The notes under the pieces are model-generated. The model had not been told where the DNA came from. It saw only the letters and a list, made by a program, of their open reading frames with translations, and made no database searches. Positions 47,780-58,537 of a stretch of DNA of 64,000 nt are shown one piece after another. Both the position numbers and the translations under genes were made by a program. Where the stretch lies: the NCBI GenBank assembly GCA_002914845.1, contig JXTC01000068.1:717284-781283 (forward strand), read 5' to 3'. Every line of letters begins with the position of its first letter. The stretch's first letter is position 1. This stretch comes from Trema orientale (lineage: Eukaryota; Streptophyta; Magnoliopsida; Rosales; Cannabaceae).

Positions 47780-48472
47780 TCATGACAAATCTGTTAATTC
47801 AGGTTTCGCAGAGGTATAAGAGGGTCGATCTCCATTTTCACTATGGAGGCTCATAAAATTACGTTTTATCCCACCTGGGTTTTTGGGCAAGCTACGGCTC
47901 GAGTTAAAAATGGCGGGGTTCATTAATGCACTCGAGCTGTTTGTGAAAATGTCGCTGGGAGAAGTGGATTGAGCTCTGGGGCAAGCCACTTGCGGGGCAA
48001 TGGTGGGAACACGCTTCTCCTGTTCTTTATGAGCGTAAGAGCAATCTTTTCTCTTGCATGAGTTCATGTACCAGCAGAACCTGGTTCTGAAGAGCATGGG
48101 ATGAAACCTCTGCTCCAGGATCCCATGTGCGCAGGCGCAGGAAACCCCCTGTGGGCAGAACCCGGCCTTGAAGTGGATACAGGGGGTGCAGCTGTACTTG
48201 TGCCACAGCAGATCCCTCCTCCCAACTTCCCCTTCGTGGAGGAAAGGACATGGATTGAAGGGGAAGTTGCAGACAGTCCTTTTGCAGGGTTTGATCTTGT
48301 AGTACATCATGAACTGAGGAGTCTTGTTCAGCCAGCCATGGAGGTAAGAGAAAGAAAAGTCTAAGGAGTCTTTTTCATTTGTTGATAGTATTGCTTCCTC
48401 TTTGGAATTCTGCATTCGGTTTGCTTTGTTTTTCTTACGTGGTTTTTGCTTCTGGTGGGTAATTAAGATCAT
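47780..48472 (-). CDS. RR-TZF type CCCH zinc finger protein, single exon
   Basis: 230 aa on the minus strand. It has the plant arginine-rich tandem CCCH layout: a leader MMYYKIKPCKRTVCNFPFNP with C63, C68, C75 and H79 (an unusual first motif, normally C-X5-H-X4-C-X3-H), then finger 2 C98-X7-C106-X5-C112-X3-H116 and finger 3 C133-X5-C139-X4-C144-X3-H148, both with family-standard spacing. Spacers such as EGEVGRRDLLWHKYSCTPC and GILEQRFHPMLFRTRFC are characteristic. Relatives bind AU-rich RNA, shuttle between nucleus and cytoplasmic granules, and act in stress, hormone and seed responses; that role is inferred. Met20 is an alternative start, since the first 19 residues are Lys-rich and poorly like the family. 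It is the best-preserved member of the local CCCH cluster. Confidence 0.85.
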   Translation of the reverse strand: MILITHQKQKPRKKNKANRMQNSKEEAILSTNEKDSLDFSFSYLHGWLNKTPQFMMYYKIKPCKRTVCNFPFNPCPFLHEGEVGRRDLLWHKYSCTPCIHFKAGFCPQGVSCACAHGILEQRFHPMLFRTRFCWYMNSCKRKDCSYAHKEQEKRVPTIAPQVACPRAQSTSPSDIFTNSSSALMNPAIFNSSRSLPKNPGGIKRNFMSLHSENGDRPSYTSAKPELTDLS

Positions 48473-51355
48473 AAAAGGGAGAAAAACAATGACAAAAGAC
48501 TTTAGTTAAATAGCTTATTGTATTTCAAACCAGGACAAAACAAAAACGAAAGTAGAATTGGTTCATGATGGAATAAACTATAAACTCCTTTTGCCCTTCT
48601 AATTTGGTTCTTATTCTCCAAAATCATATTGATTTGTTCCCCCACATTTTAGCTTTGAAGTAAAGGTTCCACTGGATGACCCCAGGTGGGGTGGTAAGCG
48701 CTTGAACGCTTGGTAAAGTAAGCTTTTAGTAAGTGACTTCAAGGTTGAATCATCTTATCATGGCGGTTGGTTCGCGTCGAACATATACCATGCTACCCTT
48801 TTCCTTTTTCTTTTTTAAGGAATTAGAGAAAAGCTTCGACCTTGAGCCTAGGTACTCAAATAGGCAAGTTTTAGGGTTCATTTTATTCTTTGTTAGACAT
48901 GCCATAGTAAGTCACCAAGTTGTATTTTAATGTACAGAATTAGTTTTAATATAGTAAACATGTGAACACAAATATAAGGGTGTAATTAACGTACCGAAAA
49001 GAAGTATAAGTTGATGTCTTCAGCGAAAAGATTCAGGGGATTGGGAAAAGAGATGGCCCTTGTATTCTCTACAGTGGAAAGCCTAAACAAACCATAAAGC
49101 AATATAATGTTAAAGCTGTTGCTCTAAAGTTTAGTTTACGATGAAACTCCTATGAAACATTGTGTAAGAGTATGTTACTATAAAGAACACATTTGGGCGT
49201 GGAAAGTTGATTCCAAGCACATTACTTAAAATAGCTTTATTTGGACCAAAGATCTTTCAAATTGCAGAAAAGTGGTATATCCCCATGCTATTGAAGGTCA
49301 TAAAAGAGATAAATTAGCTATCTCAAAATACACACAATAAGTTAAATTGAAAAATATATGTGTAACGAGGTCACTGGTGATCAAAAAGTTGCCTATAGTG
49401 TGTGTATGTAATAAAATAATACGTCTGTATTATTGTATGTTGGTTTTATTAAATTTCCAATATCTTACCCCTTCGCCTTTCCACCAGGCAGGCCATTTTC
49501 TTGGTATTATTATTATTATTATTAATCCGTTGTCATTATTTAGAAATTATTCATCCTTTCATGCTCAGATTTACATCCTTTCAAGTAATGAAGCTAATTT
49601 TATCAAAATCTTTTCGTCTTAGATAATAAATGGTTTTTAAAATAAGTTTCTGGATAAAAACTTTTTACTATAATGAAACAACTTTTTGATATTAATTAAG
49701 TAGAAATACTTGCTTTGGAACCAGCTTTCCAGCAATAGATTAGATCTGTACGGCATCCCAAAGATCTACATCTTGGACAACCAATTGGCTGCTGATATCT
49801 TTAAAAGATTCTGTTCACAAAGCTACATCTTGGCCCGTACCAAATGTCTAGTCCAAATGTCCAGATTTATGCTGGTTTAAAGGAGCCAAATGGTGAATAC
49901 AAAGTTTACAGAAAGCACTAGGACCAAATTTAAGTTAAAAAATATTACTTTGTAAATGTTAGAAAATTCGAATAAATGTTTCTAGTCATGACATGTCACT
50001 TGGGCATGACTACGACGTTATGCGGCTACGTCAGCATATTCTTCAAGTTTAGAGGTCAAAATTTCATAAATTATGTTCAATAAGCGAAGGACCGAGGGAA
50101 ATGGATGGGATTAGGAGCATTTCACGTTTTTTCGTTAATTATTATACGTGAAAAAAAAAAATTCAAGTTAAAATGATATTTCTAAGATTACTTTTCAGGA
50201 TATATTTTTAGAAAATGATCATTTATGACTGATCATAATAACAATTATACGTCTTATTGTAGTATGATTACTTGTAATTGTCGACTCAGTTTTTTTATTG
50301 GGAAGTTAGAATGACTCTGTTGACACTTGAGATTTTTTTTTTAAACCGTTATTATTATTATTATTTGCTTAATTTTTACAGTTTATGCCATAGGATATTA
50401 GTTAATGTGCTGGATACTATTACGTAGTGGTAAATCAATATGATATACCCAAACTCATACATGTTTTAAAGATTAAAAAATAGGACACTACTTCTATAAT
50501 GACTGAAAAATCGGCCATTTTTCTAATGGCCTTGTTCCCAATCGAGAAAATTAGATGGAAGCTCGTCTTCTTTCTATATTAAACACAACAAGCAAAGTGA
50601 CCGCACATTCTTTTTTTCCTCAGATTATGTAGTTCTCACTTTTTCCTTCCTTTCCCCTCTTAGCAAACATAACCTCAAGAAAAAGTTCTTTAGACAGAAT
50701 TGAGATATTAAAGCAAGTAATATATACGATATTTGAAAGAAAAAAAAAAGTTCATTAAATAGGAGAATGAAAAAAAGAACAAATCTTGTTTATTCTTCAA
50801 ACCCTACACCGTGTATTGAAATCCTAGTTAGAAATTTATGAATAATATGTTAATGTATTTTTGAATTTGAATTATACAGTTAAATATATATTTTTGTTAA
50901 AGAATAGTATTAGGAATCCCACTTTGTTTACCACTTTTTTAATACCACCTTACATGGTAGATGAATTGGCACCTTTTAATTGGTAAATTGGCTCTTTTTA
51001 TTTTTTTTTTAATTTTGGTTTTTTATGCCTTAAACTTATAAACTTATAATCTAATTTTCTCAATTCTACAAGCTTTCTGCAGTAAAAGAAAAAAAAGTCA
51101 AATCCAAGAAGACTTTCTCATATTTCTAAAATCACATGCTTTTAACAAAAAAAAAGTAAAAAAAAAAAAAAGATGAAATACACCTTAATTGTATTTAGTT
51201 TTCTGATTTCATAAAAAGAAAAAAAATTGTATTTCTTTTAAGAAGAATATGCCTAAACAAATCCCGGCATCAATATGTGGTCTAAGAAATCAATAGTTCT
51301 GGAAAATAGTTTCACAAAACTGACAATATAATATCTCTTCTGACATTTTATTTTA

Positions 51356-51875
51356 GGGTTTATGGGACAAATAATTCCTGAACTATCCAATTTGGAGCAA
51401 TTTAGTCCTCAAAGTTCTAATTGTGGCAATTAAGCCCTCAACTTTCCGATTTGTAGTAATTTATTTCTTGGACTGTTTAAATTGCAATTTGCTTTCAATT
51501 TTTGACTAAAAACATACATGAGGAGCATGCTATAGCATCTGAAAGAGTATTTAAAAGAAAATAAATTGAACGAAAGGATTTCAAGCAAATAAAAGAACTT
51601 TTTGCATTTTTCAGGATTCTTGGAGTTACAAATTTAGAAAAAATTTTTTGCTGTTCATTTTAAATGCTTGAAATTTTCAAATTATCTTTTAAATACACAT
51701 TCAGATGCCATCACGTGTGCTTTTGGTAAAAAATTTCACAACAAGTTGCAATTTAAACAGTCTAGAAACCAAATTGCTATAAATTACAAAGTTCAAGGAC
51801 TTAATTGCTATAACTGAAATTTTGAGGACCGAAGTGCCACAGATTAGATACTTCTGCAACCATTTGTACCATTAA
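51356..51875. mobile_element. Foldback element, about 0.5 kb
   Basis: The left arm (TTATGGGACAAATAATTCC, GAGCAATTTAGTCCTCAAAG, GGCAATTAAGCCCTCAACTT, GACTGTTTAAATTGCAA) is mirrored in reverse complement on the right (TTAATGGTACAAATGGTTGC, GGCACTTCGGTCCTCAAAAT, AGCAATTAAGTCCTTGAACT, GACTGTTTAAATTGCAA). Arms are about 130 bp, with an AT-rich loop of about 250 bp. Ends are approximate. Confidence 0.75.
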
Positions 51876-52044
51876 GTACTCTTTTATTTTAAATGGAAAA
51901 TGAGAACTTTTCAGTAGTACTCGTATAGAACTAACCAAGTAAATACATAACGTATTAATATGATAAAAGTTTAAACCAAACAGAGAAGCGCCTACAATAT
52001 TCAAGGAAAGAAAAAGAAGAAATTGCCGGAGACAAGCATCATTT

Positions 52045-52530
52045 CAGTAACGTTCAGGTATTCCGTGATCTTTCCACATTCTTCTTCTTCTTCTTAAGAT
52101 ACATGTAGCAGAAACAGAGAAACATGCATATGTAGCATAAAGATATATATATATATATTGGTGCCCTATATATATAATATAAAATATGAATTAATGAAGC
52201 TTTTATCAAATTCAATTGGAAAATGGTTTTTGATAGCATCAGTTCTATATAACGTTCAGGTGTTCCGAGATCTTTACAGTATTTTCTTCTTCTTCTTTGT
52301 TCTTCTTCCTTTGCTTCTTCTTCTTCTTCATATCAAATTCAATTGGAAATTTTTTTTTTGACAACGTCATTTCTATAATGTTCAGGTATTCTGTGATATT
52401 TTGTAGTATTATGTGTAGCATAATCATGAGAATATATATATATATATATATATGTAGCATAAATTAACATATATAGAAATATATTACATGAAGTAATGAA
52501 GCTTTATGTCATATTCAATTAAAAAATGTT
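52045..52530 (+). repeat. Three imperfect direct repeats upstream of a CCCH gene
   Basis: The phrase AACGTTCAGGTATTCCGTGATCTTT, with a CTTCTTCTTCTT run and AAATTCAATTGGAAAATGGTTTTT, occurs around 52050, 52252 and 52378 with variation. Two copies end in TA microsatellites (52144-52160, 52433-52453). They lie 400-900 bp before the start codon at 52937. Confidence 0.65.
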
Positions 52531-52936
52531 TTTTCGTTTATCAAGTTTACTTTCTTATTTCTAGTTTAAGGAAACCCTCTCAGGATTCTATAATCATTAT
52601 CCTTCATTCCTTCTTTCTTTCTTTCCTTTTTTTCCCCTTCTTTTTTCAAGATGTTTGTGGCATATTAATTTGTTTCTTCCTAATTTTCTTGAAAAAGCTC
52701 CCGTTATCACCGGAAGAATTAAAGTATCAAAGAAACAATTAAAGAAGTAGCAAGCGGGTTCTTCTTTCTAGGTGAATTATTTTTCACTTTAATCTTATTT
52801 ATCTCATCAGTAAGTAATACTCTTTTTTCTGTTTTTTTTATTCATGCTTGTTTTTTTGATATCTTTGGTCTGTTAATTATAATAAATTTTATTTTCTTGC
52901 ATGATAAGCATATTGTTGTGTTAAATTGATGATCAG

Positions 52937-53647
52937 ATGGCTGATTTGCCAAGGCCTTGGGTTGTGGAGCCTGATCATGAGACGTTATGGGGCAATACAA
53001 TTTCAAGCCACGATGAATACATGATGACAAGGTACAAGGTTTATGAGTGCTCTAATGAGACCAGGGATCGGAGCCATATATGGAGAGATTGCTACTTCAA
53101 TCACCCTGGAGATCTTTATGGGAGAAGAAACCCCAAAATGGTGTCCTATGCCCCTATAGCATGCCAAAAATACAATCCGAAAAAGGGCCAATACTGCAAA
53201 CCTTACTGTGGCCTTGCTCATGGCGTGATGGAGATGGTCTTGCGCCCCAATTTCTACAGAACGAACATGTGTCCGAATGGACTCACGTGCCACCACAAGC
53301 CTTGCGGTTTCGCTCATTACCTGGATGAGCTTCCGCCGGTTGTTAAAAAGTGGCGTAGAGCAGCTCTTGTGGATGATCATGATGTTGATGATGAAGATAA
53401 CTCGTGTCCAACCTTAACAGGGCTCTTGAAGGGCAACTATCATGGAGGAGAGGAAATCTTTCCGGATCATGGTGATGATGAAGATAATAATAATAACAAC
53501 CCCAATATGAACATTCCTGGTGTCTCGGATTATCACTGGGGAGTTGGGAACAGCATATGGACAGTGCAAGACAAAACCAGCTGCAGTACCAGTCTTGAGG
53601 TGGACGGGGAAATCTTACCGGCTGAACTACAGGTTCATGCTAGATGA
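52937..53647 (+). CDS. Divergent RR-TZF-like CCCH protein with acidic tail
   Basis: 236 aa, single coding exon. A probable leader intron (CTAG|GTGAAT at 52772 to GATCAG at 52936) ends directly before the ATG. Three CCCH-like motifs: C38-X8-H47-X4-C52-X3-H56, C76-X10-C87-X3-C91-X3-H95 and C112-X5-C118-X4-C123-X3-H127. Only the third has family-standard spacing; the first two are stretched, so RNA binding may be altered. The C-terminus is acidic and Asn-rich with SCPTLTGLLKGNYHGGEEIF and YHWGVGNSIWT, shared with the minus-strand paralogue at 56228-56995. The final 30 or so residues look frameshifted relative to that paralogue, because the +1 frame encodes LNYRFMLDDY, matching its LDYARMLNDY. 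Expressed or not is unknown. Confidence 0.75.
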   Translation: MADLPRPWVVEPDHETLWGNTISSHDEYMMTRYKVYECSNETRDRSHIWRDCYFNHPGDLYGRRNPKMVSYAPIACQKYNPKKGQYCKPYCGLAHGVMEMVLRPNFYRTNMCPNGLTCHHKPCGFAHYLDELPPVVKKWRRAALVDDHDVDDEDNSCPTLTGLLKGNYHGGEEIFPDHGDDEDNNNNNPNMNIPGVSDYHWGVGNSIWTVQDKTSCSTSLEVDGEILPAELQVHAR

Positions 53648-54520
53648 TTATAGAAGTAACAGTCGATATTTTAAATATATACAATCCATGTATTCTGAGA
53701 ACAAGTATTGGATATATATGAAACAATTTTCATACAAATACGCATATATAGTAGTATTCTTGTGTTTCTTTTTTGATATTTAATTAGATTTTGACAGAGC
53801 TGCACTAAGGACTTGTAGTCATTGAGCTTTATTTGTATATAATATATATATTATGATTTTAGTAAAAACTGTCGACAGTATAAAGCCAGTGTAGTCTTCA
53901 TACTTAAATTGTAGTGCCACTTATAAAATCTAAAGGGATTTGATTTNATTCACAATTATAATATATATGTATGGGAACGAGTACAATTGCTAGGAGTTCT
54001 CTTAATTTCTCAGTGATAGTGAAATTAATTTTGACTTTTAAGTTTCAATCTATAAATTGTAAATAATTACGTTGGAACAAATTTCAATATGAATTAAATA
54101 TACTATATAATATTTTTGTAACTATCAAATGAAAATGTAATGGTTAAAATTGGATTCTCTATTGATAAGGAATTAAAAGAAGTTGTACATTACCCAAGTT
54201 GGGCTCAATTGGATCCTTCAAGCTAACAAAGATTTTTACTAAATCTTGATTTCCAAGTAGGAAAATCACGATTTAGAGTTTTGATATCGATTAAAATTCC
54301 TAAATATGAAAATTCCAACTTATAAACAACATTGTTCTTCTTTTAAGATTGTCCAAATATTAATTTTTTTTTTTTTTTTGAGAAGATCTTGAAATTCTTA
54401 GAGTAGAGATGACATTCCTGGAAATACAAAAGATATATTAAAGAAAAATTAATCAAACTAAATACTTGTTTTAAAAGTATAGAACTAACATAAGAAGTAA
54501 GAATTCACTAAAGGTTACCA
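53648..54520. other. Intergenic stretch, nothing recognised
   Basis: AT-rich 3' flank of the plus-strand CCCH gene with one N at about 53947 and a poly-T run at 54366-54379. No ORF or repeat of note. Confidence 0.4.
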
Positions 54521-54930
54521 TCACCACATGGGCAAGGGCGCGACGCCACAGTAAGTTTGCAGTATTGGCTCATTTTCACTATGAGAGGTAGAGTTAGAAG
54601 TTATCATTAAATTTACATGTGAGTCCTAAATATCACAAATTCTAGTTGTATCAGGGTAAAGGGGAATACGAACGACAACGTTTTTGAGGTTTCTATGTGT
54701 CTCCCATCCCTGGTTTTATCAGAGCACTCATACATAGGCCACGTACCCTTCTCGTCATGTATGCATCGTGGCTTGAAATTGTGTTGTTCCATAACATCTA
54801 TTCAGGCTCCAATAACCCAAGGCCTCAGCCTCTTGGCCAAATACATTATCAATTTAGAACAGTATATCTTGTCATGTACAAAGAGAAAATAAAATTGATT
54901 ATAATTAAGAGATCAAAGATCACTACTAGC
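54520..54930 (-). pseudogene. RR-TZF-like CCCH pseudogene
   Basis: The minus strand is collinear with the CCCH gene at 52937, including its leader intron end. ATG at 54846, then LAKRLRPWVIGA followed by a stop where the gene has VVEPDHE. Past the frame break the nucleotide match continues (CACAATTTCAAGCCACGATG; a codon run for YECSDKTRDG, aligning with YECSNETRDR), then decays with more stops. A remnant of finger 2 (CCAATACTGCAAACTTACTGTGG) lies near 54560. It is non-functional by premature stops and deletions. Confidence 0.8.
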
Positions 54931-54934
54931 CATA

Positions 54935-56227
54935 TATTTAGACTAATCAAGCTATTTTATGTATGTCTAATTAATCTATTAACCCATTATTATAAGACGT
55001 CAAAATTTAGTTTTACTATAAAACATAAGTTACAGACCAGCTTGATATAATTAGTTAATTTAATACTAATGGACACTAATGTTGGTGCCTAGCACAACGT
55101 ATTACCTCAAAATTTTCATGGGCAATTTTGAAAAAAAAAAGGGTGAAGATAGAAAAAATGAGACAATTCAAATTTGAGTGAGGGCGTTTTAGATTATATG
55201 TGCGGCTACATCATAGGGGTGACAACCATAGAGCAACCATTTTTGAAATCTAACTTTTTTTTTTCCTTTTAAAAAGTGAAATCTAAGCTTTTTAAAATTG
55301 AATGGAAACGGCAAAATTACTCTGAATAGATGGTACGTATTCTTTTTTAGTCAAACAAATTTGTTACAATCTATTTCATTGTGTAAAAAGATTCTTTCAA
55401 ACATTAGCTCATTATTCACTCCTATCTAGCTAAATCATTGTAATTATCCACAAAATACACGCGGTCACCTTTGATCACCAGAATAGAAATAAAATGAGCT
55501 AAATATATCCAAATGTGATTGATATGGTTGTATGTCTCAACAATGGCTCATTGTCATCGAGTAAACTTGTATCACTATTGATATAATAATTGGCCTTAAA
55601 CGTACTTTATTAAGCTTTTGGAAAATAATAAATTAGTAATTAATTAATAATTAAAAAAAGAGTTCCTTTGGATCTAGATGAACTGCAATATACACGCCTA
55701 AACCAAATTTAAGAAAAAATTCGAACATGTTGAGAATTAACGAATGATAATCGACAAAAGAATAAAAATAAGAACACACAAATTTAAGTGAAAAATCTAA
55801 ATCGAAAAAATCACGAGCAGAGGAGGAAAAATTCACTATGTCAAAAATAATGTTCAAAAGGTAGAATATTATACGGCTAAGCCAAAATATATATAGAATC
55901 TTGAAACCCTAAAAATGCATATGTGTAGGGACGAAATTGTACATAAAATTGGCTCAACAAAATAGGTCTATACCATGGGGGCTCCACCCCTGCACCCTAA
56001 CTAGATCAATGGTGGGCTCCTAGATATTCGAGCCGGCCCGATCCCTCCTCTTTCATCATGTATTTTAAAAAAATTTCTTAATTATAAAAATGTCACATAT
56101 ATCACTTTTACATATATCACTTTTAGGTTGGGGCAAACAGAATTTGGATCATGAATTCTAACAGAAAACATTCTTAAGTTCGGCGAAGAAAAGAAAATCT
56201 AATAAATATAATTATAAATATATAAGT
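54935..56227. other. Intergenic region
   Basis: AT-rich with no supported gene. The stretch 55640-56060 includes a less AT-rich part (GGGGGCTCCACCCCTGCACCC) that may be a transposon remnant, but no ends were found. Confidence 0.4.
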
Positions 56228-56995
56228 TTAAGGTCTCCTGCTTGGCGATTGATCCGTACTGGTCGAGCGATAGACTCCACAATCAAGTGCATAGTCATTT
56301 AACATGCGAGCGTAATCAAGTCGTTGAATCGGCGGCCCCGATTCACTAATTTTTCGGCAAGGAATGTCGTCGGCGGTCGTCGATGTGATTGGTGCAACTT
56401 GCTCATCTCCTTGCGGTGTCCATATACTATTATTCCGAACGCCCCATTGGTAATCCGGGACAGCAGGAACATTTATGTTAGTGTTATTATTATCCCGTTG
56501 ATCACGATTCTCATCATCATGATCCGGAAAGATGTCCTGTTGCCCATGATACCTTCCCTTCAAGAGCTCTGTTAAGGTTGGACATGAGTTATCTTCATCT
56601 TCATCATCATCTTCAATCACAACATTGTTATAGTTAGTACCTCTCTTTATGGTTGATTGATTATCACGATCATCCGAAGAGCTGTCCTGTGGCCCATGAA
56701 TATGCATTCCCTTCAAGTGCTCTGTTAAGGTTGGACTTGAGTTATCTTCATCATCATCATCTTCTTCGTCAATCACAACATTATTATAGTTAATATCATT
56801 ATTTATGGTTGAGTGATAATCATAATCATCCTGAGAGATATGCCCTGTTGCCCATGACTCTCGGGGGCGTGGTGAGCCAAAGCGCAAGGCCTGCTCTTGC
56901 ATCTGAGTGCACGCTGGCGCATTGAGATTATGTACCGGTCTGCTCATCTCGTCACGAGCAACGTCGTCACAGTCACGTTTGCAGTCTTGGTCCAT
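56228..56995 (-). CDS. Acidic, finger-less derivative of the CCCH paralogue
   Basis: 255 aa on the minus strand, with a probable leader intron 57268-57011 (CAG|GTACTG ... CTGTAG). It carries two tandem copies of an acidic module: INYNNVVIDEEDDDDEDNS plus SPTLTEHLKG, and TNYNNVVIEDDDEDEDNS plus CPTLTELLKG, then VPDYQWGVRNNSIWT, clearly paralogous to the CCCH protein at 52937. The N-terminal 50 residues align at DNA level to fingers 2-3 of that protein, but finger 2 has lost its histidine (DCKRDCDDVAR) and finger 3 is read one base out of frame (QALRFGSP instead of PCALAH). So no working zinc finger remains, while a long open frame is kept. It may be a pseudogene or a new acidic protein; function is unknown. 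Confidence 0.65.
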   Translation of the reverse strand: MDQDCKRDCDDVARDEMSRPVHNLNAPACTQMQEQALRFGSPRPRESWATGHISQDDYDYHSTINNDINYNNVVIDEEDDDDEDNSSPTLTEHLKGMHIHGPQDSSSDDRDNQSTIKRGTNYNNVVIEDDDEDEDNSCPTLTELLKGRYHGQQDIFPDHDDENRDQRDNNNTNINVPAVPDYQWGVRNNSIWTPQGDEQVAPITSTTADDIPCRKISESGPPIQRLDYARMLNDYALDCGVYRSTSTDQSPSRRP

Positions 56996-57100
56996 TAGGG
57001 TTTTGTACTACTACAGAAAACAAAAAAGATTATAATTAGAATGATATATATATTCTTTTGATCGCAGTATATTGTTGGAAAAATCAGAAAGAAAGAACCT

Positions 57101-58504
57101 AAGGTTATTTACTATTTCTTGAAAAAACAAATTGATGCAAATTCTTTTTTCCTTTTTTATTTGATGCGACCAAACAACAGTTATACGTTAATGTAAGATA
57201 CTTTTTTGAAAACAATCACAAAGAATTACTAATTTTAAAAAAAAGCATGCTAAGTAATAGAACAGTACCTGAATTGATTAGAACGCAGCTTAACTAGCAG
57301 TATAACTTAATTATGCCAATCTTTTTCTTTTCACTCCTCTCTCTTCTCTCTCTTACTTTTCTTCTCGTATACCTTACAGTCGCATAGCCCTTTCCCCATC
57401 TAATATATACGTAGGCATACATATGGCACATGTCAGACCCTAATTCAAATTAATATAACTATAATTATATTAGGACTCCTTTTTAGTTTTATTATTTATT
57501 TTTTTATTTATCTTATTCTTTTTCATTTATTGACGTGGGCTCCTAAAGTACCTCCACGTGGAAGGGACTCCATCACAAATACAAATATTGAACATGAATT
57601 TGGTATACGAAACAATATACTAACTGATCCAAAAACGTTTCCCAAATATATTTGATCCGAAACAGCATTAATTGATATTATATCTCGAGGCATATGGTAT
57701 ATATCTTTAAAATAAAAAAAAATACTGTAGAGATTGAAAGGAATGCTAACCTGAACGCGATGCGTGGTAGGCTAGTATTTTATGAATAGAACGAAAAGAA
57801 TAGATGGACTTTTTTCACTTTAGGGTGGAGTCGAAACTCGAAAGGTCGTTTATCTATTCTTTCTTCATTTTTTTTGCTGAAAAAAAAAAAAGAAAAATAA
57901 AAACAAAGACAAACAAACAAAATCCCAATCCAGTAACCAATTAAAACTGTGTGGCGTGGAATTGGGCCAGAAGCCTACAACAGCCCAAAGGATGAAAAGG
58001 AATATTCTATATAATTGGAAATTTAATAATACTACTCAAACAAAACCGCAAAAGAGGATTTTTCTGTTCACGCAACTTGGAGCAGGAGATAAGCTCTCAA
58101 GTAAAATTAGACAAAAAACACATGTATAATTAGATAAAAGGGAATTCTAAAAAATAATAATGAACTCGAGTAATAAATAATATTATTTATTCAATAACTC
58201 AACACATTCGTACGTAAAGGTACAATCCTCAATATACATAAGAAATATTTGAAGATCTATTGTAATATTTCTTATTAATTTTGATTTATATTTATTGTAA
58301 TTATAGCTCCCACATGACAAAAATTATGCCTCCATCGCTGCACCTAGCTAGTATTCTATGATTCCTGAGTCCGTATCGCTTAATTTGTTCCTTTGCAGAC
58401 ATGTTCTACCCACGAACACGCTGATTCCATATACTGTAAGCCTTTTCCGAGCAAGATGTATAAACATAGTGCAACAAGGCAGAGTTCTCAACATTGTTCA
58501 GAGT
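57101..58504. repeat. Direct duplication, unit 1: promoter and leader of the finger-less gene
   Basis: About 1.4 kb upstream of the minus-strand gene at 56995, including its putative 5' UTR exon (inverse of GAATTGATTAGAACGCAGCT), is repeated at 59404-60828 in the same orientation with high identity. A G-box CCACGTGG lies at 57554-57561. The duplicated segment contains no part of the coding region. Confidence 0.85.
57554..57561. promoter_or_regulatory. G-box/ABRE core CCACGTGG
   Basis: A palindromic CCACGTGG in CCTCCACGTGGAAGG, about 560 bp upstream of the minus-strand start at 56995. It is conserved in the duplicated unit at 59865-59872. G-boxes bind bZIP and bHLH factors; use here is inferred. 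Confidence 0.45.
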
Positions 58505-58537
58505 TCTCAAAAAGTGAAATCTGAACAATGTCAAAAA

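Larger units (their letters stand above)
48473..52936. other. Intergenic region between two CCCH genes
   Basis: No gene is supported. A weak SINE-like patch is at 48661-48800, an ATT microsatellite at 49504-49525, a foldback element at 51356-51875 and repeats in the flank of the next gene at 52040-52530. The rest is unremarkable AT-rich DNA. Confidence 0.5.

Noticed and set aside
48661..48920. SINE-like patch with GGTGGTAAGCGC and AAGGTTGAATCATC
   Set aside because: Both boxes are weak and no target duplication or clear tail was found.
55640..56060. Possible LTR or other transposon remnant
   Set aside because: Composition differs from its surroundings, but no termini, duplication or coding motif could be identified.
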